A stretch of DNA of 64,000 bases from Ptiloglossa arizonensis (taxonomy: Eukaryota; Arthropoda; Insecta; Hymenoptera; Colletidae): positions 16,883,557 to 16,947,556 of the forward strand of contig NC_135051.1 in the NCBI RefSeq assembly GCF_051014685.1, written 5' to 3'. Under the pieces are notes generated by a model, which saw only the letters and a list, made by a program, of their open reading frames with translations, had not been told where the DNA came from and searched no databases. Position 1 is the stretch's first letter, and every line of letters begins with the position of its first letter. The translations under genes and the position numbers were made by a program. This document shows positions 23,931-35,080 of this stretch, one piece after another.

Positions 23931-25760
23931 TTCTCCAGTGATTAGATCCCCCCCTCGTCCACGCTGTCGCGAATACGCCGACAGCGCCGCATCGCGGGAA
24001 GAGGTATCATCACGAGGGTGAAACGATTCACCATCGCGTTTCATTCTCCCGCGGGGAAACAAATGGGACACGAAAGATGGGAAAAAATGGGCATCGATGG
24101 AGAGACAGAATCGGCGCGAAAGAAAGAGTCTTCGGAGGATGGAAGAGAAGAAGAAGAAGTAGAAAAAAGAAGAAGAAAAAAAAGAACGAAAAGTGGATCG
24201 CGGAAGTAGCACCGCGGAGTGAAACGCGAGCGTTGGGCGAGGGGGGGTGAGGGGGAACGCTCGTTCGTCGGTATCGGGTTCGATATGAAAGGATTTTCTG
24301 GTCGAATAAAAAAGCCATTACTCGCTTCCGATTGGACCGCGGTAGGTAGGACAGAGGATACGTAAATGATGCATAGAGATGCCCTCTGACCAAGCCGTGC
24401 AATAAAGGACGCCCATGGGAAACCTGCCGATGGATTACGCTATCATTTTTCCCATCGTTATTCCGACTGTTTCGCGTACGTGCTAGGATTCGACCGGGGA
24501 ATGTTCGAAATTAGAAGAAACGATGCCTGGTTTTCCAATGGCTGGATGCACGAAGCTGAGAATCGAACCGACCGGTCTGGACTCTGGAACGTTTCGAAAG
24601 AATTGTCAACAATTCGAGCGGGAACATTCGAATCTCGGTTACACACGTTTCTATCCGCGCGAAATCTGGAATCGAGAATGCGCTGATGTTTCGAATACTT
24701 TAAATAGGAAAGCATGTTATTCGAATTGGGGAAATTAGTATCGAGTGCGATGCTCGAAATCGAGCGAGAGGAGCTGGAAATATTATATTAAATATGTACT
24801 CGTATATGCGATTGGAGCGAAAGTTTCTTAATTTTGGAAACGGTGGTTCGATACACTGATTTGTATTAATATGATTGAACCGAAATTATTCACACGATTC
24901 GGTACGGTATTAGTGAGTATTCATCGAGAAGAAAGTTCTTGATCACACTTCGAATCAAGAAAATTAACAAAAAATTCTTTCTTACGTACGATACTATGTA
25001 TATACTCGTTCAATCACATCGCGCAAGGTAAATACACACCTACAAATTTTCATCTCTGCAATAGTTTCTCCAGAGAAGAACGTTTTTAAAGATACCCACC
25101 TCGGGTTCGAAACACGCGTCACGAGCGTACACTTCCGTCTTTCGAAATATCTCGCGAAAAATTGTTGCGAACCCTCCTCGAAATTTACACTTTCGAACGA
25201 TCTGGATCTCGAAAGGAAAAGATTCATTCACGTTCGGTACGTTTCCTTGGAAAAATTCCGTAAGCACGACCTATTCACCAATCCGCTCTGGTATTCGTAC
25301 ACGGTCCCTTGAACACCTGCCGGTTGAGCAGGGAAATCACTGCACGCTCTCGTGGTCGACAGTCGAATAAAAATTCGCGGTTCTCGTGAAACGATACTGT
25401 TATTAGTTCCGTGGATATTAGAGCGTTCGAGACGTCTTCGTGAGGCGGGAGCGGGAACGTTGAATGGAAAAAGCGGAATCGACGAGGAAGGAAGGTACCA
25501 TCGGCGCGATAAAGGGCGTCGTAGCCGCATGGAAAGAGGCTCTTCGAGGGAAAAAGGGCTGATCGGTGACCACCTGAAATGGAGTCGAGGGAACAACCTC
25601 GAGAGCCGGGATGAGCAAGAACGACGTTACGCGGTAAAAAGGACCCGGAATGTGAATTGGGGGTGGAGGGATGGGTTGTTTTGGCGAAGGTTATTTTCCG
25701 GATGGACGACCTCGTCTACTTCGCTATACATCGGGGAGAAATCTACCTCTCTTGTTTAAG
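23930..25760. other. CpG-rich and mixed DNA with a purine tract
   Basis: A GA/A-rich tract lies at about 24130-24195. Frames to 135 codons occur on both strands at 25228-25759 in CpG-rich sequence without recognised motifs. Confidence 0.4.
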
Positions 25761-25800
25761 GAGACGTTTTTTTCTTTTTTCTTTCCACCCCCGGCTGCAG

Positions 25801-26041
25801 GGTTACCGCTTCGGTACTTGACTTCCCCGGACATTTATTAGACAAACATTCGCTAGCGCGACGCTTCATGATTTTTTACCCCTTGAACGAGGACCAACCT
25901 CCTTCCGTTACTTACCGTCGAAATTCCGGTGAATTTGTTAGAGAAACGAATTGCAATCACCAGTGGTTGCCAGCTAACGGGACTGGGTTGTATATTTCGA
26001 TGGAAAATTTGCAAATATGCTACGATAATCGAGAATTTTAA
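25801..26041 (+). CDS. Possible terminal exon after a strong acceptor (weak)
   Basis: A long pyrimidine run and CTGCAG end at 25800. One of the three frames is then open for 79 codons to TAA at 26039-26041, beginning VTASVLDFPGHLL. The reading runs into a degenerate tandem repeat that starts near 25970, which argues against coding for its last third. No polyadenylation signal is close. No family recognised. Confidence 0.15.
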
Positions 26042-26350
26042 CTGTAGACAGCAACGTGTCTACAATTTTCTCCAAACTAACGGGAAAGGTGTGATATAGT
26101 AGACATGGAAGGATGTAGCATTTGTTTCGTAAATATGGACAGTTTGTACTTTAGAATAATTGAAAATTTTGCCTATATTTAGAAACGTATTTAGAATTCG
26201 AAACTAAGGAAAAAGGTGTAATAGATATTGAAGGATCTGCCATTTGTTTTTACTCTAGAATAATTTAAAATTCTATCTATATTCAGCAACGTATATACAA
26301 TTTCTTCGAAACTAACGGAAAAGTGTTAGATCTTCGACCGAAGAAAATAT
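25970..26350. repeat. Degenerate ~110-126-bp tandem array
   Basis: The landmark (A)ACTAACGGGAAAGGTGT recurs, diverged, near 25973, 26074, 26200 and 26308. Between the landmarks are partly shared GCAACGT and ATTTG motifs. Confidence 0.7.
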
Positions 26351-27300
26351 ATTTTCAAAAGTTTCGAAACTTCTGTTCGCTACACCCTTGTTTCAATTTT
26401 GGGGCAGTAAAGTATCGATGCAAATATTTCAGAGGCCCTTTGACCGACTCTGTCTTTCAAATATTCGATTCACCAAACGGTACAATTTAGGTCCGAAAAT
26501 GGTAATTCGGCGTCCTAGGCCAGATGGCGACATAAATCCCGCGATACAGTTACGGTACGATAGAATATATCCAAGCTGGGAATAAAAATGAAAAATATTT
26601 TCAAACATTCGACAAGAAGGTCCCTTTCGTCCTGTGTGCCCATCGTGCGGTATTCCGGGGAATATCCACGGTAACCGGAGACAAACCATTCCTAAAAACT
26701 GAAACCACCGAAAAGTATTTCCGCTGCTTCGATTGGTCGGAACGCAAACAGCGAAACTTTTTCCACCGCGAGACCACAAATCTCCGCTGATCCCTTCCTC
26801 GTCGTTCGGTGGGCCGCTCCGGTCGGTTCCCAGACCGAATCAAGTTTCCTCTCCTAGAAACGGTGGCCGCGGAGGAACAATGAACCGTGCATCCGTCCAG
26901 CCGGACGAACAATCCCCCAAACGTAAGTTCGAAACTGGTCGAAGAATCAGCCATGGCTTCCCACTGGAACCGCGTCGTTCGCGTGCACCGATTTGTCTTC
27001 CGGATTTAAGCTACCAGATGGAAGAGGGGGGAAATAAATCGAGGCCGCTGATCCCGGAGGAAAAACGTCAAAACTACTCCGGCCACGTAGGAGGAAATTA
27101 GGGTCGTTAGGGGCGTCCGCGGTCCAGTTTCCATGGGGATCCGGAGCAACGAGCTTTTTACATGACCTGTTCGAGCCAGGGGCCAAGCGAGAGGGATCTT
27201 CCTTGGCCATGTGAAATCGGCGAAGATCGTTCGAGGGTCAAAGTTCACGTGCACTTTCCCCCCACTACTTCTACGTACCGTGAAGTCGGGCGAGGATGTC
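26350..27300. other. CpG-rich island with a candidate first coding exon
   Basis: The island spans about 26480-27260. Its compact CpG density and the ATG-plus-donor at 26880-26922 would fit an alternative promoter and first exon. Overlapping minus-strand frames of 80-117 codons show no known domain. Confidence 0.35.
26880..26922 (+). CDS. Candidate first coding exon
   Basis: An ATG at 26880 in a favourable A-rich context (GGAACAATGA) opens 14 codons, MNRASVQPDEQSPK, plus one base. It ends at an excellent donor, C|GTAAGT, at 26923. The upstream CpG-rich DNA could be 5' UTR. Nothing shows transcription, and no acceptor partner can be assigned in this window. Confidence 0.22.
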
Positions 27301-27309
27301 GTGTAAGAG

Positions 27310-27880
27310 AGGATATGAATTTTACATGAAAGGTTGGACGATTATTACATTAGGTTAGGTAACCATATTAGGTTAGGTGTATATCAGATTATGGATTTAA
27401 GTTGGCAATGGTGTAAAATTGTTTTCATCGGGTGTATTATAAGAGAGGATATGAATTTTGTATGAAAGATTGAGGAATTTTAAGGTTAGGTATAAATTGG
27501 GTTGTAGATTTAAGTTGGCAATAGTGTAAGGTTGTTTCATTGAGCATATTATAAGAGAAAATATGAATTTTGTATAAAAAGTAGAAGGATTTTAAGGTTA
27601 GGTATAAATTAGGTTGTAGATTTAAGTTGGCAATAGTGTAAAGTTGTTTTCATCGAGAGTATTATAAGAAAGAATATGAATTTTACATGAAAGGTTGGAC
27701 GATTATAAGGTTAGGTGTACATCAGATTATAGATTTAAGTTGGCAATAGTGTAAAGTTGTTTTCATCGAGCGTATTATAAGAAAAGACATAAATTCTGTA
27801 TGAAAGGTAGAAGTTAATTTTAAGGTTAGGTATAAATTAAGTTATAGATTCAAGTTGGCAATAGTGTACAGGATATGTGA
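27310..27880. repeat. 113-bp tandem array, five units
   Basis: GTTGGCAAT(A/G)GTGTAA recurs at 27401, 27514, 27626, 27739 and 27854, a period of 112-115 bp. Each unit also has (TTA)GGTTAGGT and ATATGAATTTT(G/A)(T/C)ATGAAA. Some units carry two TTAGGT copies, which resemble but do not form the insect telomere repeat. Confidence 0.93.
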
Positions 27881-28033
27881 GATTGACCGAGTGGTACGAC
27901 TGAGTAGCCGGTGATTGGAAGAAACAGAGAGTGCACGTGTGTCACGAATAGTATATTAATCTTTGCGTTAATAAACAAGTAAGTAGATATAAACAGAGTT
28001 CTCCGATTGTCCTATTATTCTGGTTACCCAACA
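27876..28033 (+). mobile_element. Possible short solo LTR
   Basis: The segment runs from TGTGAGATTG to ACCCAACA, has an AATAAA at about 27970 and is ~158 bp long, as in a small LTR with TG...CA ends. The flanking tetramers GATA and GATG are near but not identical duplications. It starts exactly where the preceding 113-bp array ends. No internal retroelement coding is present. Confidence 0.28.
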
Positions 28034-28034
28034 G

Positions 28035-28640
28035 ATGTTTCGAAGAGGGAAAAAGTTCACGTGGTCCGGGAACTTAATAACGAGCGGCACCGCGTAACGC
28101 GGGAGTCCCCATCCCCACCACGCAACCGGTGAAAGTTGCGAGCAAGGAGTGGGGGTAGTGCCCTCGACCGCGCGAGATCGACGCGAATCGTTCGAAGGGA
28201 AAAGTTCACCGCGAACCTAATAACGAGGCGGCAACGTAGGTATCCCACCCCCCTCTCCTCCACACGGTCGTCTCGCGAGGAAAGTTACGAGCGAGGAGTG
28301 GGGGAAAGTTTCATCATCCGCGGGATCGAGTCGCTCCGTTAATGCGTCGTTCGAAATTGCGATGCACGGGCTGATACGTAACGCGTACGTACGATACCGC
28401 GGAAACGCGCGGTGTACGACCGTGAGACGCGAATAATGTTATTTGCCGAGAAAACATTAAGCGCAACGCGATCCAGCAAACGCGGCTCGTATATTATGAA
28501 CGAGACGCGACGCGAAATTACTTCCACGGCAGTGAGCGACACGGCCGGGATGACACTTCCGCGAGACGGATAAGTTCGCGATGATCTTCCACGGCGCGTG
28601 GAACGAATCTGCTGGGAGGAAACATTGCGCAGAAGGGGGA
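28035..28640. other. CpG-rich block with an internal duplication
   Basis: Two similar pieces begin with GGGAAAAAGTTCAC at 28048 and GGGAAAAGTTCAC at 28197. Both continue with CTAATAACGAG or TTAATAACGAG and a CGAG(C/G)AAGGAGTGGGGG-type end. This is a ~150-bp diverged duplication inside a CpG-rich block. No gene. Confidence 0.6.
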
Positions 28641-29590
28641 AACGGGGATGAGGGGGAGGGGGGGATTCGACGAATAAATCTGGATCACTCGGGGGATATT
28701 TGGCGACGCTCTGTGTCGCCATAGACCTGGATCAAGAACGGTAGACCCAATCCCTTGTTAACTGCACGGTGCTGGAAATGTGTACAAGTTGTGGGTATCA
28801 TTTTGTTTACTTTGATTGCTAAATTGTAGCTCGGAAGACCTTCTCCGTGAATATTACCTGTTTTGATACAGAGCTTCGAAGATCTACGTGAATATTACCT
28901 ATTTTAGCGTAGAGCTTCGACCTACGTGAATATTACCTACTTTGGTACGGAACTTCGAAGACCTTCTCCATGTATATTACCTATTTTCAATGATAGATCA
29001 ATGTTGGACGGAAGAGCGTTCAGAAATTATTTTTCCTGGCGTGTCGAAATAAAATGAAACGTTGCGCAGTGGGACACGACGAATAAATTTGCATCACTTG
29101 CGGAATATTTGGTGGCGTTCTGTGTCGTCAGGGACCTGGATCAAGAACGATAGACCCAAACCTTTGTTAACTGTACAGTGCTGGAAATGTGTAGAAGTTG
29201 TGAGTATCGTTTTGTTTAGTTTAACTGTAATTGCTAAACAGTAGCTTGAAGATCTTCTCCGTCGATATTACCTATTTTAGTATAGAATTATCCTTTTCAA
29301 TGATAGATCAAAGTTGAATAGAAGATTATCTAGAAATGATTATTCCATTGTATCGAAGCTTAATGACGACCTATAAATTTGAATCGTTGGGGATGTTTCG
29401 TGGCAATCTTTGTCGGTATGTACATTGATAAAATATAAAGGAATCGAGTGATAGTTCCAATCCCTTGTTAACTGATCTACATTGCTAGAACCATGTAACA
29501 GAAGTGTAGGTCCTGCTTCGTGCACTTCAACCCATATTGCAATAAGCAAGTTTCTAAGACCTCTGTAGATATTACCTATTTTAGAATTCC
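28640..29590. repeat. Large diverged triplication with nested ~50-bp repeats
   Basis: CC(C)TTGTTAACTG occurs at 28753, 29162 and 29463. The first two copies also share GACCTGGATCAAGAACG(G/A)TAGACCCAA, at 28725 and 29134, an offset of 409 bp. Within the first unit, (CG)TGAATATTACCTA(T/C)TTT repeats three times at ~50-bp spacing (28850-28985). Confidence 0.88.
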
Positions 29591-29701
29591 TAATGTCACC
29601 ACTGAAAGTTTATTTAACCTATTCACGAGTCGTTTAAATAGTGTTATACTCTTTAATGTAATATAAATCGTGCACGAAGGACAGTAGTCTCCTGCAAATG
29701 C

Positions 29702-30358
29702 TTAAAATTGCATCGACAGTGTATCATCCGTACGTGTTATCAATGCAACGATACTCAGATAAGCATGCTCTGAGAATAAAGTAACTCTCCAACAGAGAGC
29801 AGTTTCGAACAGTGAACTTTTTGTTTCGTGTGCTTTGAATATTAATACAAAACAGAAGCATTGACCTAGAATAGTGTTGCACGGGACGATGTTAGTTTTC
29901 AAAAGTGTAGAAACTTCGTTCGTATCGCGTCTTTGCAAAAACTGTATATACATATATACAGTGCACGGGATGTTTCCAAAATCGTGATACAACCAGAAAG
30001 GAGACGAAAGTATCCACGTTTGAAAGTAAACTGAATATATGGAATAAAATTTAGCCATATTATTTGTTCTCGAGTTTGCTTGGATCCTAAGACAACCAAA
30101 CTCTAGAAATTTATTGTGGAGTCGCATTAAACAAATAATTTTAGAGTCATACAACTTATCTTCGATTAAATGAGGATAAAAGTCCACGCTTCTATAATTA
30201 TAAACAAATTTATAAAGGGCGATATTTTTAGCATATTGTAAATGATTAAAATCGATGAAAATTACTGCATTATTTAAACTTTTGACTGAGTCTGATTCTC
30301 TCGAAGCAAACGTATTTATTCGAACTATTTGATATGTAAAAAAAAAACAAAAAAACAT
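29702..30358 (-). CDS. 218-codon ORF, unidentified product
   Basis: This is the longest non-repetitive reading frame in the window. It starts MFFCFFFTYQIV and ends DDTLSMQF before the stop. The DNA is AT-rich, where stops should fall about every 14 codons, so 218 clear codons are unlikely by chance. Hydrophobic stretches occur around residues 105-125 (YSIYSVYFQTWILSSPF) and 160-172. I recognise no conserved motif or family. A repeat-like terminus (ACGGGATGTTTCC near 29968) lies inside it. Two shorter minus-strand frames, 30776-30976 and 30534-30722, lie just upstream, the former in the same frame. The set could be a decayed or divergent gene, or transposon-derived. The ATG follows a poly-T-like run, so the true start is uncertain. 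Confidence 0.3.
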   Translation of the reverse strand: MFFCFFFTYQIVRINTFASRESDSVKSLNNAVIFIDFNHLQYAKNIALYKFVYNYRSVDFYPHLIEDKLYDSKIICLMRLHNKFLEFGCLRIQANSRTNNMAKFYSIYSVYFQTWILSSPFWLYHDFGNIPCTVYMYIQFLQRRDTNEVSTLLKTNIVPCNTILGQCFCFVLIFKAHETKSSLFETALCWRVTLFSEHAYLSIVALITRTDDTLSMQF

Positions 30359-30533
30359 TTTGGTTTGTATTAAATTTATTTACGGAAATGTCAAAGCTAT
30401 TTTTTTTGTCTGATTCGATAAATTTATAAAGTAATGAAATTGTTCCCGAATAGTGGTCACTAAACGCTTTAAATATTGCGGCAGACGCAATCTATACGGA
30501 CGAGACTCATCACGTGCAATCATGGAGTTAAAA

Positions 30534-30976
30534 TTATACCAAATTATTGTTTATAAACATAAACATAATGGTAGCTAGCCAGATTGTTGAAACAAAGTAG
30601 ATTATGACAGGTTGCGTGCACGCGTATTCAACGAATATAGAAACTCGATTATCTTGAAAATACATCGTTCTACGAACAAATTTTGTTCCATATTTTTCAC
30701 GTACTTTTCCACGAGAAATCACTTCGTTTCAAGCCCTACTACGATTTTTTTTACATCATCGATATGTTTTATTAGTCATTCTGGATCAAAAAGGTCGGAT
30801 GCACTACGTGACTTGGTTGATTCATTTTCGAGATAATCTTTGTTCACTGTATTCGAGTATCGCGCAAAATGCGAGCCAAGGACGTGCTGCGGACTATTGC
30901 AAGTGACGCCACCGAGAATAAAATTACTAGAATGAGTGGCAACGATCGTTAAAACTTCGAATAGATTTATGTTCAC
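30534..30976 (-). pseudogene. Two short minus-strand frames upstream of the 218-codon ORF
   Basis: Frames at 30776-30976 (66 codons, beginning MNINLFEVLTIVATHSS) and 30534-30722 (62 codons, with a hydrophobic end PVIIYFVSTIWLATIMFMFI) share orientation with the ORF at 29702-30358. If the three are related they are pieces of one interrupted gene. Sequence alone does not establish this. Confidence 0.15.
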
Positions 30977-31074
30977 CGAAAGAAGGTCATCGTTTCGAAC
31001 ATCTTCTTCGACCTATACCAGCGATAAGAACACGAACAATAAAAAAAGAACAATTACTCTATTCCAATTACATA

Positions 31075-31852
31075 GGCGTAGAATCTATTTTCTAAAATAA
31101 ATAAAAAACGAGTGGATTAAAATTCATACTCGTGACCTTTCTCATTCAGAATGACCTACCAGACCTACTGGTAAGCTTAGTGGTTTTAATAAAAGAAACA
31201 ATTACTCTATTCCAATTACGTACACGTAGAATATATTTTCTAAAATAAATAAAAAACAAGAGGATTAAAATTCATAGTACACATGATTTCTATCGTTCAG
31301 AATATTCTACCAGAGTTACTGGTAAGCTTAGTGGTTTTAATAAAAAAAAAACAATTACTCTATTCCAATTACATAGGCGTAGAATCTATTTTCTAAAATA
31401 AATAACAAACGAGTGGATTAAAATTCATACTCGTGACTTTTTTCATTAAGAATGATCTACCAGACCTACTGGTAAGCTTAGTGGTTTTAATAAAAAAAAT
31501 TACTCTATTTCAATTATACATAGTACACATGACTTTTCTCATTCAGAATGACTTACCAAACCTACTGGTAAGCTTAGTAGTTTTAATAAAAAGAACAATT
31601 ACTCTATTCCAATTATACATAGTACACATGACTTTTCTCATTCAGAATGACCTACCAAACCTACTGGCAAGCTCAGTAGTCTTAATAAAAGAAACAATTA
31701 CTCTACTCCAATTACATAGACGTAGAATCTATTTTCCAAAATAAATAAAAAGCAAGTGGATTAAAATTCATACTCGTGACTTTCCTCATTCAGAATGACC
31801 TACCAGACCTACCGGTAAGCTTAATGGTGTTCCTTCTGGGCCACCCCGTATA
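31075..31852. repeat. 150-bp tandem array with shortened units
   Basis: The landmark CTACTGGTAAGCTTAGTGG recurs near 31171, 31322, 31472, 31568, 31667 and 31815. Spacings of 151, 150, 96, 99 and 148 bp show that two units have lost ~53 bp. The short units are multiples of three and create a repetitive 103-codon plus-strand frame (31433-31744) that is not a gene. The array ends at a GGGCCACCCCGTATA motif at about 31838-31852. Confidence 0.92.
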
Positions 31853-32420
31853 TCGTACGAAACAGGAGTCTAATTAGGAAATCAAGTTTCCTAGGGCGAA
31901 GCTGCGTCGCACGTGCTGACGCGACGTTGCTTCTAACAATAAATCACGGATTCACTTTCCTGCGCCATCTAATGGCAACAATTGTCCGAAATAACGCGAT
32001 TACACGGCGGAACGATGATTTATTATTAGTCGATGCGTCAGGGCATTCCATTAGGAGCGTTAGTCAGCGCGGAAACTCTTCCCGTCTGAAACGGCGACTG
32101 CACAAACAATTAAGAGGGAAGCGATCGGCGGATAATAATCGTAAACGTACGCTGGCCAGCCTTGGAACAGACGGGCAGCGTAGACACGGGCGTAGAGTTT
32201 AATTTCCCTTGGCCCACGCCGCCCGTATATTTTCGTACCAGTTTTCACGACGGCGCGCCTCGAGCCGAAGACGCGTTAATCACCGACAGTAGATCTACGT
32301 TTTCGCAGTCGTGACCCAATAGAAAAACTATAAAACGAACGCGACCGTTTTCAACGTTTCGGCTAACGATCGAAATAAGAGGTCACGGAAATACGAAAAA
32401 CTGATGCAATAGACACTCGA
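31853..32420. other. CpG-rich block
   Basis: CpG-rich with short frames on both strands. No gene recognised. Confidence 0.45.
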
Positions 32421-35080
32421 TTAAATTTTTCTTTCTATACTCCAGTTGGATTAGTAAAGTGTAGTTTCTCCATACGAGGAGAATATTTATTATTCATCGA
32501 TTCGGTATGGAGACAAGAAATGGGTGTACTAATACGAACTTTTGTAAATTTTTGAGGAATTTGATAATTGAAACGTAATGGAAAGAAAGATATTAAATTG
32601 TTCCGTTCTTCGTAGTCTTCATTCGAATCAATCTTTAGATTTCACTAGTGTGGGGATTTTTCGATACGAGGAGAAAATTAAATCGATACGATACTTTCTT
32701 CAAAATGTGGAAGAAAGAACGTACGTTGATAAAAGTACAATAATTTTGGTCAATTTTCATTTGTCTTCTAGCCTTACTTATTACAACGACTGAAATAATT
32801 TTGTTCAATTTTATGCGTAACTTTCGAAAAAGATCAGCCACTTAACGGTTGATCTTCGAGTCCTCCGAGGAAACTCTCTTCGCTTCTTAAAGTTTTAGGA
32901 TTCGAAAGATCGTAGGGATTTCTGAAGGAATTATTTCCCCAAAAAAATTCAAGATTTTAAAACTGGTGTAACGCGAGCGCGGAAAAATCACGCGACAGGG
33001 GGATTAATTCAATCGGGTTGAAGTGTCACGGGGAAATTAAATTTTGGATTGCGTGACTTTCGTGGGGCACGAAAAGCAAACACGGATAGCGACGTATTTA
33101 ACGCGACACTGGTGAAATTGAAACGTAATCGATGCTGCTACGAAGGCGCCATGCCTCGTCGGCGTTAAACTAGCGTTGACCTCTCCAGGAAGTAATTATT
33201 TTGATTCCAATAAACGGGAAATCGGACCGATATTGACTCGTGACGTCATCTAACCTGGTGACAATGTCGCCGTGCTATATCGATGGAAAATACAATTAAC
33301 GAAAACAATCGAAATCTAATCTCTTCAGGGACCAATAATTCGCTTCCGAATAAACAGAAATTCGTACCGACGTTGACCCGTGACCTCTCTCTGCCCGATG
33401 ATTATATTCCAATGATATCTCTTCGACGAAAATAATTCCAACGATTGTAATTCGAAAATCTGAGCCAGACCTGACTCGAACTTCTTCAAGGACCAGTATT
33501 TTCGCAAGTAATGAACAGAAATTCAAATAGATAGACCGTGACACCTGTCAATCTTCTAACGGATGTTACCTCGTTATATAATTAAACATTTTGCGAAATA
33601 AACGCCAAGTGGAGCTCCACTTCGAGGGAAAATCTGAACGATGATCACGGTTCAATAAATAGGTGACATTTTATATGAAAGACACTGTTCCTTTTCGATA
33701 GTATTTGATTCGTGTTACACACCTCTGAATAATATATAAAACCATCGTTGCTAATAACTAGCTGGGTGTAGTTCCTACGATGTACATAAAAAGAATATTT
33801 AAACTAACTTAGAAACTAAAGAAGAACTTTTGGATATCATTTATCGACTCGTAAGTTTAAGATCATCTTCAGAAATACAATAAACAATCCCAGAACGAAC
33901 CATTTCGATCGAATTAAAAAGTCACGAAATTCGACAGATTCTATCTCAATATCCCCGAATTTAGAAATAACTTTCAGTAACGAAATAAAACACTAATTAA
34001 ATGCAAATTGATCGCGTGTACTGTTTACAATTCTTCCAACAATTCTACGGAAAAACAGAACACTTTAAACTCGGCGACTCGTATTACATTTTCGAAAGCA
34101 TTCCGGATAGTTTTCGGAATAAAAGACACCCGCGTTTTAAATTTCACCGCGATGCTTCGTTCGCGAACGATTCCGGTTATTTTCGAAAACACGATCGCAA
34201 AAAAACTGGTAGTTCGAAGCGTGGAACACAGAGAGAGGCTCGCTCCGCACCGCTGAAATAGTCTTTACCGTGTTCACGAGCTTTACCATCAATTAAGAAC
34301 TACACGGTGTCCCTGAAAGGGTTAAAACGCATTAGGGACGACAGACGAAAGGGGAGCGGGACAAAAAGAAAGGAAGAAAAAAAGATAGGCGTGGCAACTC
34401 GGATACGTTTCTCGGGGAACCGGGACCGGTCTATCTTTAAATAAACGCGTGTCTATATTTTCTTCAATCTTTCGGAGGTGTTAACAGCGCGCAGCTGTTG
34501 ACAGACGCGGAAGCCTGCCCTTGTAAACGTCGTTTCGGGTAAGTGGACGTTCCGGGACGCGGAACGAGGAATTTTGCAAACGAGCTCCTGGAAACGAGGC
34601 TGCCGCTAGCGAGTGAAAAAGAAGAAAAGAAGAAAAAAAGAAAGAAAGAAGAGAAAAAAAACGTCGTAAAAAGAAGTTGGAAAATTGAGTCGTTTCCATA
34701 TTCCGTATATCGAGGACCGCGCGCTCGAAGCATTGCTCCAGCGGGTTCGTTCTCGGGGCCTTGAGCATCGTTCGTGTTCGTACGGCACAGTGTGCGAGCG
34801 ACCGGTTGAAAAATGTCCCGGCCTCGTTTGACTCTCAAAATTACCTATCCGAAAACTCGATTGCTTTCGAAGCTTTGAAAATCCCTAAATACCTCTTCAG
34901 ACGTTTCCTGATTGTACAGCGCCATACTAGGGTAAGTAGAGCCTCCGAGACAGTTCAAGGGGATCGTTTGTAGTCGGAGAAAAGGGTGTTCCTCGGGAAA
35001 GTACAAACCCGGCTAACTCGAGATTTTAACCCAGGATATACGAACGGTTCGAACGATCGGGGATGAAACTGTGCTCTGGG
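32420..35080. other. Mixed spacer with a purine tract
   Basis: Nothing strongly supported. A purine tract at about 34615-34670 separates CpG-rich stretches. A diverged duplication may be present near 33180-33560, where 'ACCAATAATTCGCTTCCGAATAAAC' has a looser relative; by eye it is weak. Confidence 0.4.
34488..34538 (+). CDS. Candidate 51-nt exon (weak)
   Basis: TTAACAG ends at 34487 and an excellent donor, GG|GTAAGTGG, follows at 34539. The 51-nt interval is open in only one frame, reading AQLLTDAEACPCKRRF. A competing AG only ~10 bp upstream and CpG-rich surroundings weaken the call. No family recognised. Confidence 0.13.

Noticed and set aside
23509..24021. 170-codon plus-strand frame.
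   Set aside because: The strand is pyrimidine-rich and G-poor, which removes most stops. It shows no domain and ends in CpG-rich DNA.
25916..25973. Minus-strand 58-nt exon ending at GACG|GTAAGTAAC.
   Set aside because: The donor is strong but the acceptor lacks a pyrimidine tract, and the segment overlaps a plus-strand candidate and a tandem repeat.
27340..27380. TTAGGTTAGG telomere-like repeats.
   Set aside because: Only two units at a time, embedded in a 113-bp array, so not an interstitial telomere tract.
31433..31744. 103-codon frame with three internal repeats (HMTFLIQNDLPNLLVS).
   Set aside because: It comes from shortened 96-99 bp units of a tandem array.
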